Shown in pieces: positions 49,438-60,282 of a stretch of 64,000 nucleotides of DNA. Location: assembly GCA_028023455.1 (NCBI GenBank), contig JAQFVV010006274.1:1242001-1306000 (forward strand). The letters are read 5' to 3'. The position numbers and the translations under genes are program-made. This stretch comes from Epiperipatus broadwayi (taxonomy: Eukaryota; Onychophora; Udeonychophora; Euonychophora; Peripatidae). Position 1 is the first letter of the stretch. Each line of letters begins with the position of its first letter. The notes under the pieces are model-generated. The model saw only the letters and a list, made by a program, of their open reading frames with translations. It was not told the origin of the DNA and did no database searches.

Positions 49438-49453
49438 AGCTCTTCCAATTTTA

Positions 49454-50500
49454 CAATGCTGATTTGTTAAGATTTTCATCCACTAATATTTCTGTTCTTA
49501 TTTTATTAAGCAAGTTATTTTTAATCTGCGGAAATACAGAAAGAAAAGAAAGCCCAATACAATTGATTTTGATCCCTTTTATACATTATCTTATCATTAT
49601 TTATTTTTTTCTTTTGAAAAGTATTTTCTCATCATGCAGACATTATCTATCTGCTACATAAACTTTTGACTTTTTTTTTTCTAATATTACTTTAATTCCT
49701 TAGCTTTTATTAAATATAAACCTCAATACAATGATAATTATATTTAAGTCAGATATTTACTGAATCCTTTTATATAAAATGTACAATGAATTACTATTTG
49801 ACACAATATCAAGATAATTAAACTTTGTTTTTATTTACTTAATTAAATAAATTTATATTTCTTTTTCTAATTTATTTTATCTTAGAATTTTATTTCCTTT
49901 ATTTTACTGATATGAACCTATCGATTACTATACAGTGAAGTCAATACAGTAAAAAAAATTTTTTTTATTCACACACCCATATATATGAGGCCAGTTTCAT
50001 CACTTACTACAATATATACATATATAACATGCTCATATCACCTTTACAGGGGGCTTTGCTAAAAAAACCATTATGTTTGGAAGGGTGATTTGAACATTTT
50101 GTATTTGAATTTTTAGCTAGTGTTATGCATTGAGATATTTTCATATATATATCAGTGCTATTATAACTAGTTTTATAGAATAGTATGGATTTTGGATAGA
50201 TGCCTTCAATCTTACAGGTAACTTTATTTTTAGAATGATAAAGAATTTTATATAGAGTGATTTAACATGTCTTAATTTTCAATATATTGCATTTATCCAT
50301 TTGCAAAGGAAGCATAAACATCATTTTTTCAATCTTTTTTTGCAAAATAAATCAAAGCCATACATTTCCTTTACCTTCTGAAAAACTCAACTATTAATTC
50401 AAATTCAATTGCTGTAGAACAGAATGAATCTTTCATTTTATACTTTTATAATTAATTACTCAATCTCATATAAGTCACTTTTTAACCAATATAATTTACT
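49454..50500. other. AT-rich intron sequence
   Basis: Poly-T tracts and short frames without family features. Nothing recognised. Confidence 0.35.
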
Positions 50501-50504
50501 TTCA

Positions 50505-50950
50505 GATATACTACATGAACTATTAGATACGGTATATGAGCACAGACTTTCACACTACTCTCCACTCTATCTCATAACACTGATACACTTGAACACATAT
50601 GTTGAAAAGATAAATAATCATCAATATACATATTTCATGCTAAACCAGCAATCATCAGTTGATCCAGATTACCATCTCCACACATATATGCCATAAGTGC
50701 TCAGATATATATTAAGATAGCCAAACTTCATATTTTAATGGACAGGCTTCAATCTACTCCACACTCCAACTCTTCAACTATCCATCCAATTGAAAATCTG
50801 ATGATGGAATGCTCAAAGGCCACCCTGAGGCCGAGATCCTTGTCATACCCATGTTGACTTAAGGTCATTCTGACCCCTCATGTACAGGACATAATCCATT
50901 TAATACATATACAGGAGATGGGCAGACATCTCTACTATGTAATAACTGAA
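50505..50950. repeat. repeat family A unit
   Basis: Starts GAGCACAGACTTTCACACTA, follows the family order (CTCATAACACTGATACACTT, the hammerhead-like segment, CAGGCTTCAATCTACTCC, then TGAAAATCTGATGATGGAA) and ends near the AAATACATATACAGGAGATGG segment. This is the copy with the best preserved ribozyme-like core. Confidence 0.82.
50615..50671 (-). ncRNA. candidate type I hammerhead ribozyme, family A (best core)
   Basis: On the minus strand: outer helix I strand UAAUC, bulge UGG, inner strand AUCAA, core CUGAUGA (RC of 50652-50658), helix II with UGCUG pairing UAGCA around a short loop, GAAA (RC of 50633-50636), helix III AUA-UG-UAU, cleavage residue A, then UUGAU and GAUUA, which pair back with the two helix I strands. 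Predicted cleavage is between the bases at 50625 and 50624. The first helix II position is U-U where G-C is usual. Compared with the other copies, two helix I pairs have changed on both strands (G-C to A-U). No transcript evidence is available. Confidence 0.62.
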
Positions 50951-51427
50951 ACACAGGCTTATTTTATACCTATGTCTATATATGTAATGTAGGGTATATG
51001 AGCACAGACATTCACTCAACTCACCACTCTAATCTCATAACACTGATACACTTGAACACATATATGTTGTTTGTGATTTATCTTTTCGACATATATGTTT
51101 TCAAGTGTATCAGTGTTATGAGATAGAGTGGAGTCATAATACTGATACATTTGAACACATATATGCTGAAAAGATAAATAATCACCGTTGGTGATTTATC
51201 TTTTCGACATGTATATGTTCAAGTGTATTAGTGTTATGAGATAGAGTGGAGAGTGTTGGGTTGTGTGAAAGTCTGTGCTCATTTTATCTTTTCAACATAT
51301 ATGTGTTCAAGTGTATCAGTGTTATGAGATAGAGTGGAGAGTGGTGGGTTGTGTGAAAGCCTGTGCTCATATACCCTATATATTACATATATAGACATAG
51401 GTATATAATAGGCCTGTGTTTCAATTA
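50942..51427. repeat. nested palindromes built from family A ends
   Basis: The outer arms (AAACACAGGC, then ATACCTATGTCTATATATGT and GGGTATATGAGCACAGAC) are mirrored at 51356-51425. Between them the segment CAAGTGTATCAGTGTTATGAG and its reverse complement occur several times in alternating orientation, each followed by a GATTTATCTTTTCGACAT-like piece. It looks like repeated inverted duplication of one end of family A. Confidence 0.8.
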
Positions 51428-51430
51428 TTA

Positions 51431-51750
51431 TATGAACTATTGTAATCACATTCATATCGGCTTAAAACCAAATTGTGCAAACGCTTTTAAAGTGACTGTT
51501 CTATAGTCACACCTTCTGTGCCAGTACTTCAGATTTGCTCATATATAAATTATTTGAGTCGTAGTAATAAGAGGATTCCTTTTATTGCTGCATAAATTCT
51601 ATATCTTGTATGGGTCAGAGGGTATTCATTTATTATTTAACACTCGTAAAAGCATTTGCACAATTTGGTTTTGAGCCGATATGAATGTGATTACAATTGT
51701 ATACAGACGCTATAAAAAATAAATGCTGATTTATATGAACTATTGTAATT
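51431..51750. repeat. palindromic element flanked by an 18-bp direct repeat
   Basis: TATATGAACTATTGTAAT stands at about 51431-51448 and again at about 51733-51750. Between them the arms ATCACATTCATATCGGCT and its mirror (ending GATATGAATGTGAT) give an inverted repeat that includes AAACCAAATTGTGCAAACGC. The spacer of about 130 bp has a few CpG sites. This fits an inserted non-autonomous element; the size of the direct repeat suggests target-primed insertion or duplication. Confidence 0.7.
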
Positions 51751-52282
51751 TCAGTGTTTGAACACCTTTACCTTTTCTGAAAACTGAATGCATTTATAAT
51801 AAATATTATTCTTGAAGATATTTCAGATTTACTTTTATTCTTTTTGTTTATATCATACTATTTCATTTTTTTTTTTTTTTGCATTGCCATGTGTAAATTC
51901 ACTAATGATGTTGTATGTCAACTATGCTAAAAATGCGATGAATGTTTAGGTCATTTAATTGAAACTAGGCCTTACATCAATAATCTTCTGTTTTAATTTT
52001 TTAATTTTAGGAAAACTATTATGCCATTAAATTGATTCTTGCTAAAGCAGTAATTAATTTTAATTCTCATAATACAGGAGTATTAGTTTACACATGAAAA
52101 ATTGTATAATTGACTGATTGTGCTTCTTTGTATGATATGAATAAATACAATATATCAAAAGTGTATGATGAAGAACACAATTTTATATGCTAATAATACC
52201 AAATACTTTTATTCAAAATTAGGAATTGCATTTAACAATCCATAATATATATAAATTGTAAGATATGGTGAAATTTTCAAGG

Positions 52283-52352
52283 ATGAAAGTCTTTGATTCT
52301 ATTGATAATATTGATATGAAAGTCTTTGATTCTATTAATAATATTGATATCA
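52283..52352 (+). repeat. short tandem duplication, 38-bp unit
   Basis: GATATGAAAGTCTTTGATTC-type unit present twice in a row with one internal change. Confidence 0.9.
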
Positions 52353-53001
52353 AACTGGTAGGTCTGTTTTTCATAGCTAGCTTATTAGGTCATTACAAAT
52401 ACTACAAATCTTTTTCTCTGATGTTTTTAAATGTCTGTCTGTAAATAATTCTGTTATGAAATTTGTAAATAATTATTTTGAATTTAAGAATAATAAGAGT
52501 CAGAGGAAAGATAATTAATATAGATAAGACTGGGAATTCAAAAATATTATAAGTCGGAATAAATAAGAAATCATTTCTAAAAGAAATTGAAATGAAAGAA
52601 ATTTATTGGCTATATTCTTAGAAGTGTGGAAATAATTTGAAAGACATTAGAAAAGCAATAATGGCTGAAAGAAAACCTAATATAAAAAAATTATTATGAT
52701 GATTTTTAAAATAAAAATATTTATATGAAGAAGATGGTTTTCAGTAATATATAAAAATTTTCCTCAGGGCAATATTTTATAATAATATTGATATCATAAT
52801 TATGCATTTATAAAAATAAAAAAATTAAATTTGAGAAAGTTTATATTAATTGCAACAGATCCAGTACATGTTAGAAAACATTTCTATTTCTATTGTTTGA
52901 AATTTAATTATTATTTTTTTCCATTTTCTATGTTATAATAAAATGAAATTTATATTTGAAATTTGTTATATTACCTTTTTTTTTAAAAAAATTTCTTTTA
53001 G

Positions 53002-53089
53002 GTTGGTTTAGGGGTGCAGCCTAATGAAGATGATGAAAGGGTTCCCATTTTAGGTTGGAATACATGTGCCTATACTATACATACAGTTG
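53002..53089 (+). CDS. internal exon of a UBR1/UBR2-family E3 ubiquitin ligase (CAYTI block)
   Basis: Seen: an acceptor TTTCTTTTAG, 88 nt of open reading frame, and a GTTAGT donor. It starts in phase 0 and leaves one base, phase 1. The 29 full codons begin VGLGVQPNEDDERVPILG and continue with WNTCAYTIHTV. Known: UBR1/UBR2 proteins share a block with the pattern GLKV-P-E-DPRVP--W-TCAFTIQ just downstream of the RING region. Nearly every position of the exon fits, including the RVP turn and the Trp-x-x-Cys-Ala core. This is the most diagnostic exon in the window. It sits about 41.4 kb after the previous exon and 9.8 kb before the next one. There is no stop or frameshift, so the locus looks functional. 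UBR1 cannot be separated from UBR2, because many invertebrates have a single co-orthologue. Confidence 0.88.
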
Positions 53090-53439
53090 GTTAGTTTTAT
53101 CTTTACATCCTAAAATTTTTAGATATGCAATTATTTGTTATAAATATGTTTAATTATTAATAAAAACGCATAGCTTTTAATGGAATGTTGTGATTAGTTG
53201 TGTTACATATATATGATATAATATTTATAAGCTTGCAAATTGGTTTTGTGTATTTAATACGTTCATATGTGAATGGTGTAAATTAAAAATTTTTTTTTGT
53301 TAATTTTTTGTTAACAAAGATAAAAATTCCTTTTTATGTTAAAGATTTTCCTTTTTAAATGAATCACAATGGATACCTGGTATTTTTCTAGCCATTGTTC
53401 TGATTAATTTGAAATAAAGAAATAGACATTCAAATCTTC

Positions 53440-54140
53440 AAAATAAGAGTCATAGATCAATTCATAGATCACATGGCCTTATCTCTTAAGCTTGTAAGTT
53501 ATAAACAGTGAGGATTGCCAATTCCTCTCCAAGCTTTATGATAAATGCTTAGCCAGAGCCAGCACTTATGTCAGAAACCCCTCCCCAAACCCCTGACCAT
53601 GGTTTTGTGCTTTGGCACTCCTCGGAGAGGTGTCAGGGTAGGTTCAGACACTAGATCTAAAAATGGCAATCGAAAGCCAAGCACTTAGCTAAAAGTTATT
53701 TATTGAGTGGAAAATCTGAAATTTTTAGACATCTACATGTCTTCAAACCCACTATCCAACTCAAATAGCTATATGGGGCTGATAGATCTTCAGCCATACC
53801 ACATATTAGTAGTCATAGCAATATAAAAAATTGCATACAACTTTTGGCAGAGACTATAAATAGTCAAAATAAGAGTCATAGATCAATTCATAGATCACAT
53901 GACCCTATCTCTTAAGCTTGTAAGTTATAAACAGGAGGATTGCCAATTCCTCTACAAGCTTTATGATAAATGCTTAGCCAGAGCCAGCACTTAAAATATC
54001 TCTGTCAGAAACCCCTCCCCAAACCCCTGACCATGGTTTCATGCTTTGGCACTCCTCAGAGAGGTGTCAGGGTAGGTTCAGACACTAGATCTATAAATGC
54101 CAACCCAAAGCCAAGCATTTAGCTAAAAGTTATTTATTGA
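53440..54140 (+). repeat. pair of direct repeats, about 260 bp each, about 430 bp apart
   Basis: Copy 1 (about 53440-53705) and copy 2 (about 53866-54140) both contain GAGTCATAGATCAATTCATA, GCTTAGCCAGAGCCAGCACT, CCCCTCCCCAAACCCCTGAC and GAGAGGTGTCAGGGTAGG. They are far more GC-rich in the middle than their surroundings and very similar. The family is unknown to me; it has no open frame. Copy 1 starts about 350 bp after the UBR exon. Confidence 0.85.
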
Positions 54141-54149
54141 TTAAAAATG

Positions 54150-55560
54150 GTAATCACATTTTGATCTCTGCATATTTTAGAGCAGTGATAGAGTCCATGG
54201 ATCAGTTTAGTTTTGACACTTCCAATGGTCAAACTTCACGTAAATTTTCTATGAACTCCTGAGCAATAAAACATTCAATTATTATTTATTTACTACTTAG
54301 CCATGTTTGTTGGTGTGAGGGTAGAAGAGAGAATGGAATGCTATTGAGAGAAATTACTATTACTTTTGAGAAATTAATTAAAAACTGTGCTATGACAGGA
54401 TTAGATTTTGTCTAATGAAGCAGTCATTGGAAGAAAAACGATCTTCTGCCATAAATTAATAGTTGTTAATACTAGATATTAAATGAAAAGTTATACAGAA
54501 AATTGATTGAAGATTTTTTGGGGAATATTATTAAGAATCCGACAAGAATAACTTATGAGTTGAATACTTATTTAAACAGAAAAATTTCTTATGAATATTT
54601 GAGTTTATCATAAAACTAAAAAGTTGAAGAGTGATAATGCATGCAGATACAAGAATTTATTACACAATCTTCAGTAAATTTTGCAGAGAAAAGTATATTC
54701 TTTAAAGTTTATGTTTTCAGATAAAATAAAAAAATTTATTAATCAGAAAAACAGTATTAAAAATTTGTATAAAGATAAAAAAAATATTCATGTAGGTGTG
54801 AAAAGCAATTAAATGAAGGGTTATAACTGAGAATACTATTTGAAGGTTTGGATGAAATAATGATTGTACATAGTTAATAGCAAAAAAAAAAAAAAGCTTT
54901 TAAATAGCATGGAAAAAAAAATTACTGAAGAAAGAAAAGTAACAAGATAACAATAATAATCAAGTTCTATATGCATTTGGTATATATATAATTTGTTTAT
55001 TTTCAAATATAAATTGAAGTTTTGACTATTCTCCATTCTTTTTTAGAGGTAATAGAATTATATGCAACATTTTAATATAACAAATAGAGAATTTTTAAAA
55101 TATAAACAGCTTTTTATAGCCAGGATATATATAATCACAAATCCCTTTTTTAAATTAAGATATATCCTGCTAAGCAAAATAATTTTCATATTTTGAATGG
55201 CAGGAAAATATGTGCTTGAAAGAAAAATTATAATAATTTATATATATAATAATTCTTTAATAATAATATGATTTAAATTTGTTTTATAACAAACTATAAA
55301 TATAACACTGTATAGCTCTGAGGATAATAGTTGAACAGTTAAAACTGTCCCCTTACATTTGAAAATAAACAAATTTCATGTATTAAATATGAATAGACAG
55401 TGATTATTTTTATTATTTATATTTAATATAGAACATGCAAAAAAGAGGGTAAAAAAGTGTATTATTTTATTACAATTAATAACTAACAGAAACTGTATGT
55501 TTCTTGGGATATATAAAAGGATGTAAAAGTATGTTAATTACAAAGATAAATAACATATTC
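54150..55560. other. AT-rich intron sequence
   Basis: Poly-A tracts, a TATATATA run near 54980, and no recognised gene or repeat. Confidence 0.35.
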
Positions 55561-55562
55561 TA

Positions 55563-56063
55563 TGTAAGATGTGATATGGTGGATTATTTACATCATTTAT
55601 GAGTGAATGTTGAATGTATAGAAAATTTAAACTGTATTTAAACTTTCCAAATACAAACAACTTGTTAGTAATAACACACAAATAGACAACACAGGTTAGT
55701 AATTACACAATGTTTTGAGCAGTATTATTTTCCACTCTTCTTCAGGTGTTGCTAGCCTCTATGTACAGTGAGAATAGCTCAGTCAGTAGAACATTTGCCT
55801 TAAATTCGATATTCAAGTATCTAAAGTTGTGAGTTTAACTTCTAAGTGAAGATTACCACTGTGCATATAGACCAGCAACACCTGAAGAAGAGTGGAGAAT
55901 ACTACTACTCGAAACATATAATTACTAACCTGTGTTATCTAATTGTGTGTTATTACTAACAAGTTGTCTGGATTTGGCAAGTTTAAATAAAGTTTTAAAT
56001 TTTCTATACATTCAACATTCATTCATAAATGATGGAAATAGTCTTAACATATCACATCTTATA
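55563..56063. repeat. fold-back element with a tRNA-like sequence in its loop
   Basis: Arms of about 200 bp: AAGATGTGATAT ... CAACATTCACTCATAAATG-like ... ACAACTTGTTAGTAATAACA ... CCACTCTTCTTCAGGTGTTG on the left, mirrored on the right as CAACACCTGAAGAAGAGTGG ... AACAAGTTGT ... ATTCATAAATGATG ... ATATCACATCTT. The unpaired centre (about 55766-55855) is tRNA-like. The arms differ at scattered positions, so they are not a recent copy of each other. Confidence 0.82.
55766..55855 (+). pseudogene. tRNA-like sequence (A-box good, B-box degenerate)
   Basis: AATAGCTCAGTCAGTAGAAC is an almost perfect A-box and D-arm. About 50 bp later GAGTTTAACTTC stands where GGTTCGAATCC is expected, with the long spacing of a tRNA that has an extended variable arm or an intron. 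Acceptor ends do not pair well. Read as a tRNA-derived relic held between the fold-back arms. Confidence 0.55.
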
Positions 56064-56069
56064 ATATAC

Positions 56070-57630
56070 ATCATTACAAACCTTCAAACTAATAACAGAT
56101 ACTATGAGTTTCTAATTTCTAAAAGTAATCTTTACCATGAAAGAGAATAACACTTATGAACAGATTGCCAAAATTATTAAAGTTATCTTTTCAAATTATA
56201 TATATATTTTCAGAATTATATTTTGTGAATCAAAAATGAGTGTGCAATAAAAATTATTAATTGGAGAGGGGTCTTCTTTAGACATGATTTAAATCAAGCT
56301 ACATGTCTTAACTCAAACAAAAAGGTGGAATAATTTGACCTTTTAATGCCTTTCAAGGGAATATAAAATGTGGATATTAATTGGAAAGTTGTTTGTAATG
56401 GTAGATCATCATTACTAATAAATATTTTTATGGATATATTTATAAATTTATACTGAATTATTAGGAATTATTAGATTCAAGTAAAATAGCCTTTGGAAGA
56501 TAATCTGTAATCATTTATAATTTCAAGATTATTTACATAAATAATATTTTTAAAATGCAATATTTTTTAATCTCTTGTTTACAATGTTAATGTAAAAAGA
56601 AAAAAAAAGAATACTATTTCATTTATAGAGAGAATTCTTGATTCATTGCATACATTATTGCTTTTTCACATTCATCATCTGTTTTTTTTTTAGTCCTGAA
56701 ATCAGTGACATACAAATGTTATTTTTTTTAATGAAGGTATTATTTTTTTTAAAATTGTTATTTTTTACACGTCATAGATAAATCAAGCACCTGATACAAT
56801 ATTTTTCCATGTGAATAGCTTTTTTAAAAAAAATCTTAAACAGTTTCATTATTTTATTATTTTTAATCTCAAAAGTTTTTATTTATGAAAAATAATGTTT
56901 ACACACTTGTAACAGACAGAAAAAAAGTATGTTTTACACATCATCAACAGTCTGGGACCATTTGTATATTGATTATCTTCTGATAAATAATAGTATACTG
57001 ATGTAGTTTTTCTATTCACCTATCAGCATTGATGCAAAATGAATCTATTATTCATCTTTTGCTTAGCCACTAATGATTTGGTGGATCTGGTATATTAAGT
57101 AACTTCCACGTTTCATTATACATTGAATTTTGATGCAATGATCAAGTCTCTGTTTTTTACTTTCCTAATAATGTTCATGAAAAGACTGACTGGTTCAGGG
57201 ACAGGCACTGTGAACAATAGCTTACATCTGACATTCCATGTAGCATGTACAATAAAGATGGAAAGTCTAATAATAGGAAACTGTTTAGTTTGTAAGGCTT
57301 CTTTTATAGACATGATTTTGTAGTAATCCACCCTTAAGTTTTGGCATATGGCTAAATTTATTTTGCCCCAATCTTTTTTTGTTTATTTGCTTGCAGCATA
57401 TGCTTTTCTTTTAAAAGCTTACATTTGATCAAAAAATATATCCAAAGCAAAGAAATATCAATTTATTTTTTTAATTATTAAATTAAAAATAATTAAATAA
57501 ATTACTTTTATATTAAATTAATGATTAGATAAGATTATTTATTAAATAAAGTTATTTAATCATAGTAATTAATATTAACTTCAATTTTAAAACAAATTTA
57601 TATATATTGTTTTTTATATGCACATTTTAC
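56070..57630. other. AT-rich intron sequence
   Basis: Homopolymer runs. Overlapping short frames on both strands at about 57116-57331 have no family features. Nothing recognised. Confidence 0.35.
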
Positions 57631-57639
57631 AAATAATAA

Positions 57640-58010
57640 GTGCAAAATGTTCAGACATACATTTTGTATAGTGTCTTTGAATAAGTCAATTATTTTATAT
57701 AGCGCGATGTTTTTACAAACTGTAATATTTTAAACAGCATTAAACTGTTGCACATGCGCTTTGGATTTTAACTATAAAATGAATGAATACAAGCACATGA
57801 TAAAGTCTTTGGAAAAGATAGAATGGCCATCTATCTTTTCGAACCCAAATGCATTCTATCTTTTCCAAAGACTTTATCATGTATTTGAAGTGTTTGTATT
57901 TATTCATTTTATAATTAAAATCCAAAGCGCATGTGCAACAGTTTAATGCTGTTTAAAATATTACAGTTTGTAAAAACATCGCGCTATATAAAATAATTGA
58001 CTTATTTACA
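57640..58010. repeat. near-perfect palindrome, family C, about 370 bp
   Basis: Left arm: AATAAGTCAATTATTTTATA, GCGCGATGTTTTTACAAACT, CAGCATTAAACTGTTGCACA, TGCGCTTTGGATTTTAACTA, GATAAAGTCTTTGGAAAAGA. The right arm repeats all of these in reverse complement with few changes. The centre (about 57835) has GAACCCAAATGCATT. Because of the symmetry, the two strands give nearly the same 61-codon frame (57740-57925 minus, 57761-57946 plus). The high arm identity indicates a young element or gene conversion. It looks like a MITE-type fold-back. Confidence 0.92.
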
Positions 58011-58134
58011 TACATTTAATTTCAAATAAGAATGACATATCGTAAATTATAATAAATTTCACCAGCGTCATTCATTCAAGCATGTAAAAGTAATTTAAAG
58101 TGATTATTTAATATCTTCACGCTTTCACTTTCAA

Positions 58135-58310
58135 ACACTTAAGATTCACCTATACAAAAGAGTTTGGGTTCGAAAAGATAGGTGGCCATTCTATCTTTTC
58201 CAAAGACTTTATCATGTGTTTGAAGTGCTTGTATTCATTCATTTTATAGTTAAAATCCAAAGCTCATGTGCAACAGTTTAATTAATGCTGTTTAAAATAT
58301 TATAATGTCT
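58135..58310. repeat. third half-copy of palindromic family C
   Basis: GAAAAGATAGGTGGCCATTC, CCAAAGACTTTATCATGTGT, TTAAAATCCAAAGCTCATGT and CAACAGTTTAATTAATGC match the right arm of 57640-58010. This is a partial duplicate about 330 bp downstream. Confidence 0.85.
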
Positions 58311-58329
58311 TTGAGTAAATAATTATTAA

Positions 58330-60060
58330 GTAAGTTAATGATGTTTTTTTTGTTTCTCAAATAATATATAAAATTCTCTGCTATTGACATTGACTTGATA
58401 ATTTTAGTTTGGAGCATAAAGTTGTAATTTAGAGTATGAAAGTTTTATTAATTTAAGATAGCAGAGATTAGTTACTAACCTATTTCAACTTCATTATTTC
58501 TATACAGATATAAAAAATTATGGTAATATCAACAATGTGAAATAATATAGAACTGAAAAAGCTTTTTAAGTCTTCTATATGTGCATTGTGATATAACATT
58601 TAAATTTTGAGAGATAATTTGAAGTGGATTTTTTTTTTTTAAAAAAAGTCTAAGTTAAATAATCAGAATTAATTTGACATACATACACACAAAACTAATT
58701 CTCAGAAATATTTTTATTCATTTAATGGCTTTTTTAAAAAGTAAATATTAGCATAGTAATCACTCAGTTAGGATATTAAAATGTCATTAATCTGAAAAAA
58801 CTAATAATTATTTTGTGAAATTTTTGTAAGCTTTTATTTTATTTTCTGTTACTCTAGATATAATTTTTAATTGGCATTTCATCACCTTTCCTTTTGTTTT
58901 TCTAAATAAAAAATGTTACCAAAAAAAAAAAAAAATGCCAGTAAAAAATTTATGATGCCGTCACTATTAATTTAAATTAATGTTGCTTTTTAAATAGCAA
59001 TTTCTGAAAAATAGTAATATATTTTCACCACCAGGTCACCATGTGGGTGCTCTTTGCTTTTGTTCTTGTTAGCTGGCACTCATTTCTTATAAACAAACAT
59101 TTTTTCCTGTCATCATGCAAACTATAAATACTTGTAATTAATTTATATAACTTCATATTTGCTTTTTATATATATAGTTTAATAAAATATGATGAAATAA
59201 ACATTGTATTTTAATTATAGCTATTTAAATATTTGCTAACTAAAAGGAACAATTTTAGGGGAATAAAATATGGGGAATATAAACAATAAATTTATAAGTA
59301 TCTTGGTGTGTGTGTGTGTGTGTGTGTGGGGTTTCTCCTTTTCTTTTTTGTTGAAGATGGAAATTTGTACTGAACAAATAGACTATAATCAAAGATGGCA
59401 AATTGTGTGTGTTTTTTTTTTTAGATATCTTTTTCTGATTATTTCCTTCTTCATAGTTATGTTTATCTAGTAATCATTAGCTTTTTTTATATTATGTATA
59501 TCCAATCTCTGGAATTGTTTTGATCTTGTAATAAATCCTTATAAATTTATCTATTCTCAAAATTCATTCCATTTTTTTTAAGTTTCTTAGGAATGGCTTT
59601 TTTTTTTTTTTACTATTTAATATTTTAGTATTCATTTGAAATTAGGCATTTATTTCATTTGTGTGTGTGCGTGTGTGTGTGATTTTTTTTTCAGAGTTGC
59701 GATATTGGTGCCCTTACTCTATTGAGCTATTTAAAGACTAATTTACTTTTAATATTTGGTGATTACATTGTGACATTGAATATCCTAATTTTGATTTACA
59801 GTCCATTTTTTCATGAGTAATTAGAGTTTATTCATTAGTTTTCTAATTTGAAATATTTTAATGAATACTATTGCTACTATAATATTCCACTTAGTGACTT
59901 TTCTAAAGTTTACTGGTGATATTAGTTACACATTAGTGTTAAATATATACATGCTTTGAGTTTTTTTGTGAACTTTATTTTACAAATAATATTTCAAATT
60001 TCTGATGACTTATTATTTACCAAAATAAAGTTTGCAAAATAGATTAAGATAAACACTTAC
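58330..60060. other. AT-rich intron sequence with GT microsatellites
   Basis: (GT)n at about 59306-59328 and an interrupted (GT)n at about 59661-59680. No gene. Confidence 0.4.
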
Positions 60061-60237
60061 AAAGTAGATTTTAAACCACTAAACGTCACATGATCACCAT
60101 TTCTTATGCTTGCTCATAACTTATTAAAACAGGCAAAACTCTCCATACAGTAGTGCCACTCAATGTAAGCCAGAGTAATCAATAGATGCTGGAAGGCTTG
60201 TGCATAAAATCTCTATCTATAGTGCCTACTCATCCAA

Positions 60238-60282
60238 GATCCCCAGACTAGTTTCTAGCTTGTGGCTTTCTTCAGTGAGGAG
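60238..60282 (-). ncRNA. hammerhead-like motif, family B (one core change)
   Basis: The minus strand reads CUCCUCA, CUGAAGA (one base off the consensus), A-AGC-CACAA-GCU-A, GAAAC, UA, GUC, UGGGGAU. Helix I and helix III are both kept. Confidence 0.48.

Larger units (their letters stand above)
11641..53001 (+). other. very long intron of the UBR1/UBR2-family gene
   Basis: Bounded by the GTAAGC donor after the first exon and the TTTTAG acceptor before the second, both phase 0. About 41.4 kb long. It holds a complete but broken LINE, several fold-back repeat families, a SINE, and long AT-rich stretches without a recognised feature. Calling it one intron rests on the gap-free protein join of the two exons. 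A small exon between them cannot be excluded (see 12494-12556). Confidence 0.68.

Noticed and set aside
57740-57946. Overlapping genes on opposite strands encoding the same peptide
   Set aside because: The identity is a direct result of the DNA palindrome.
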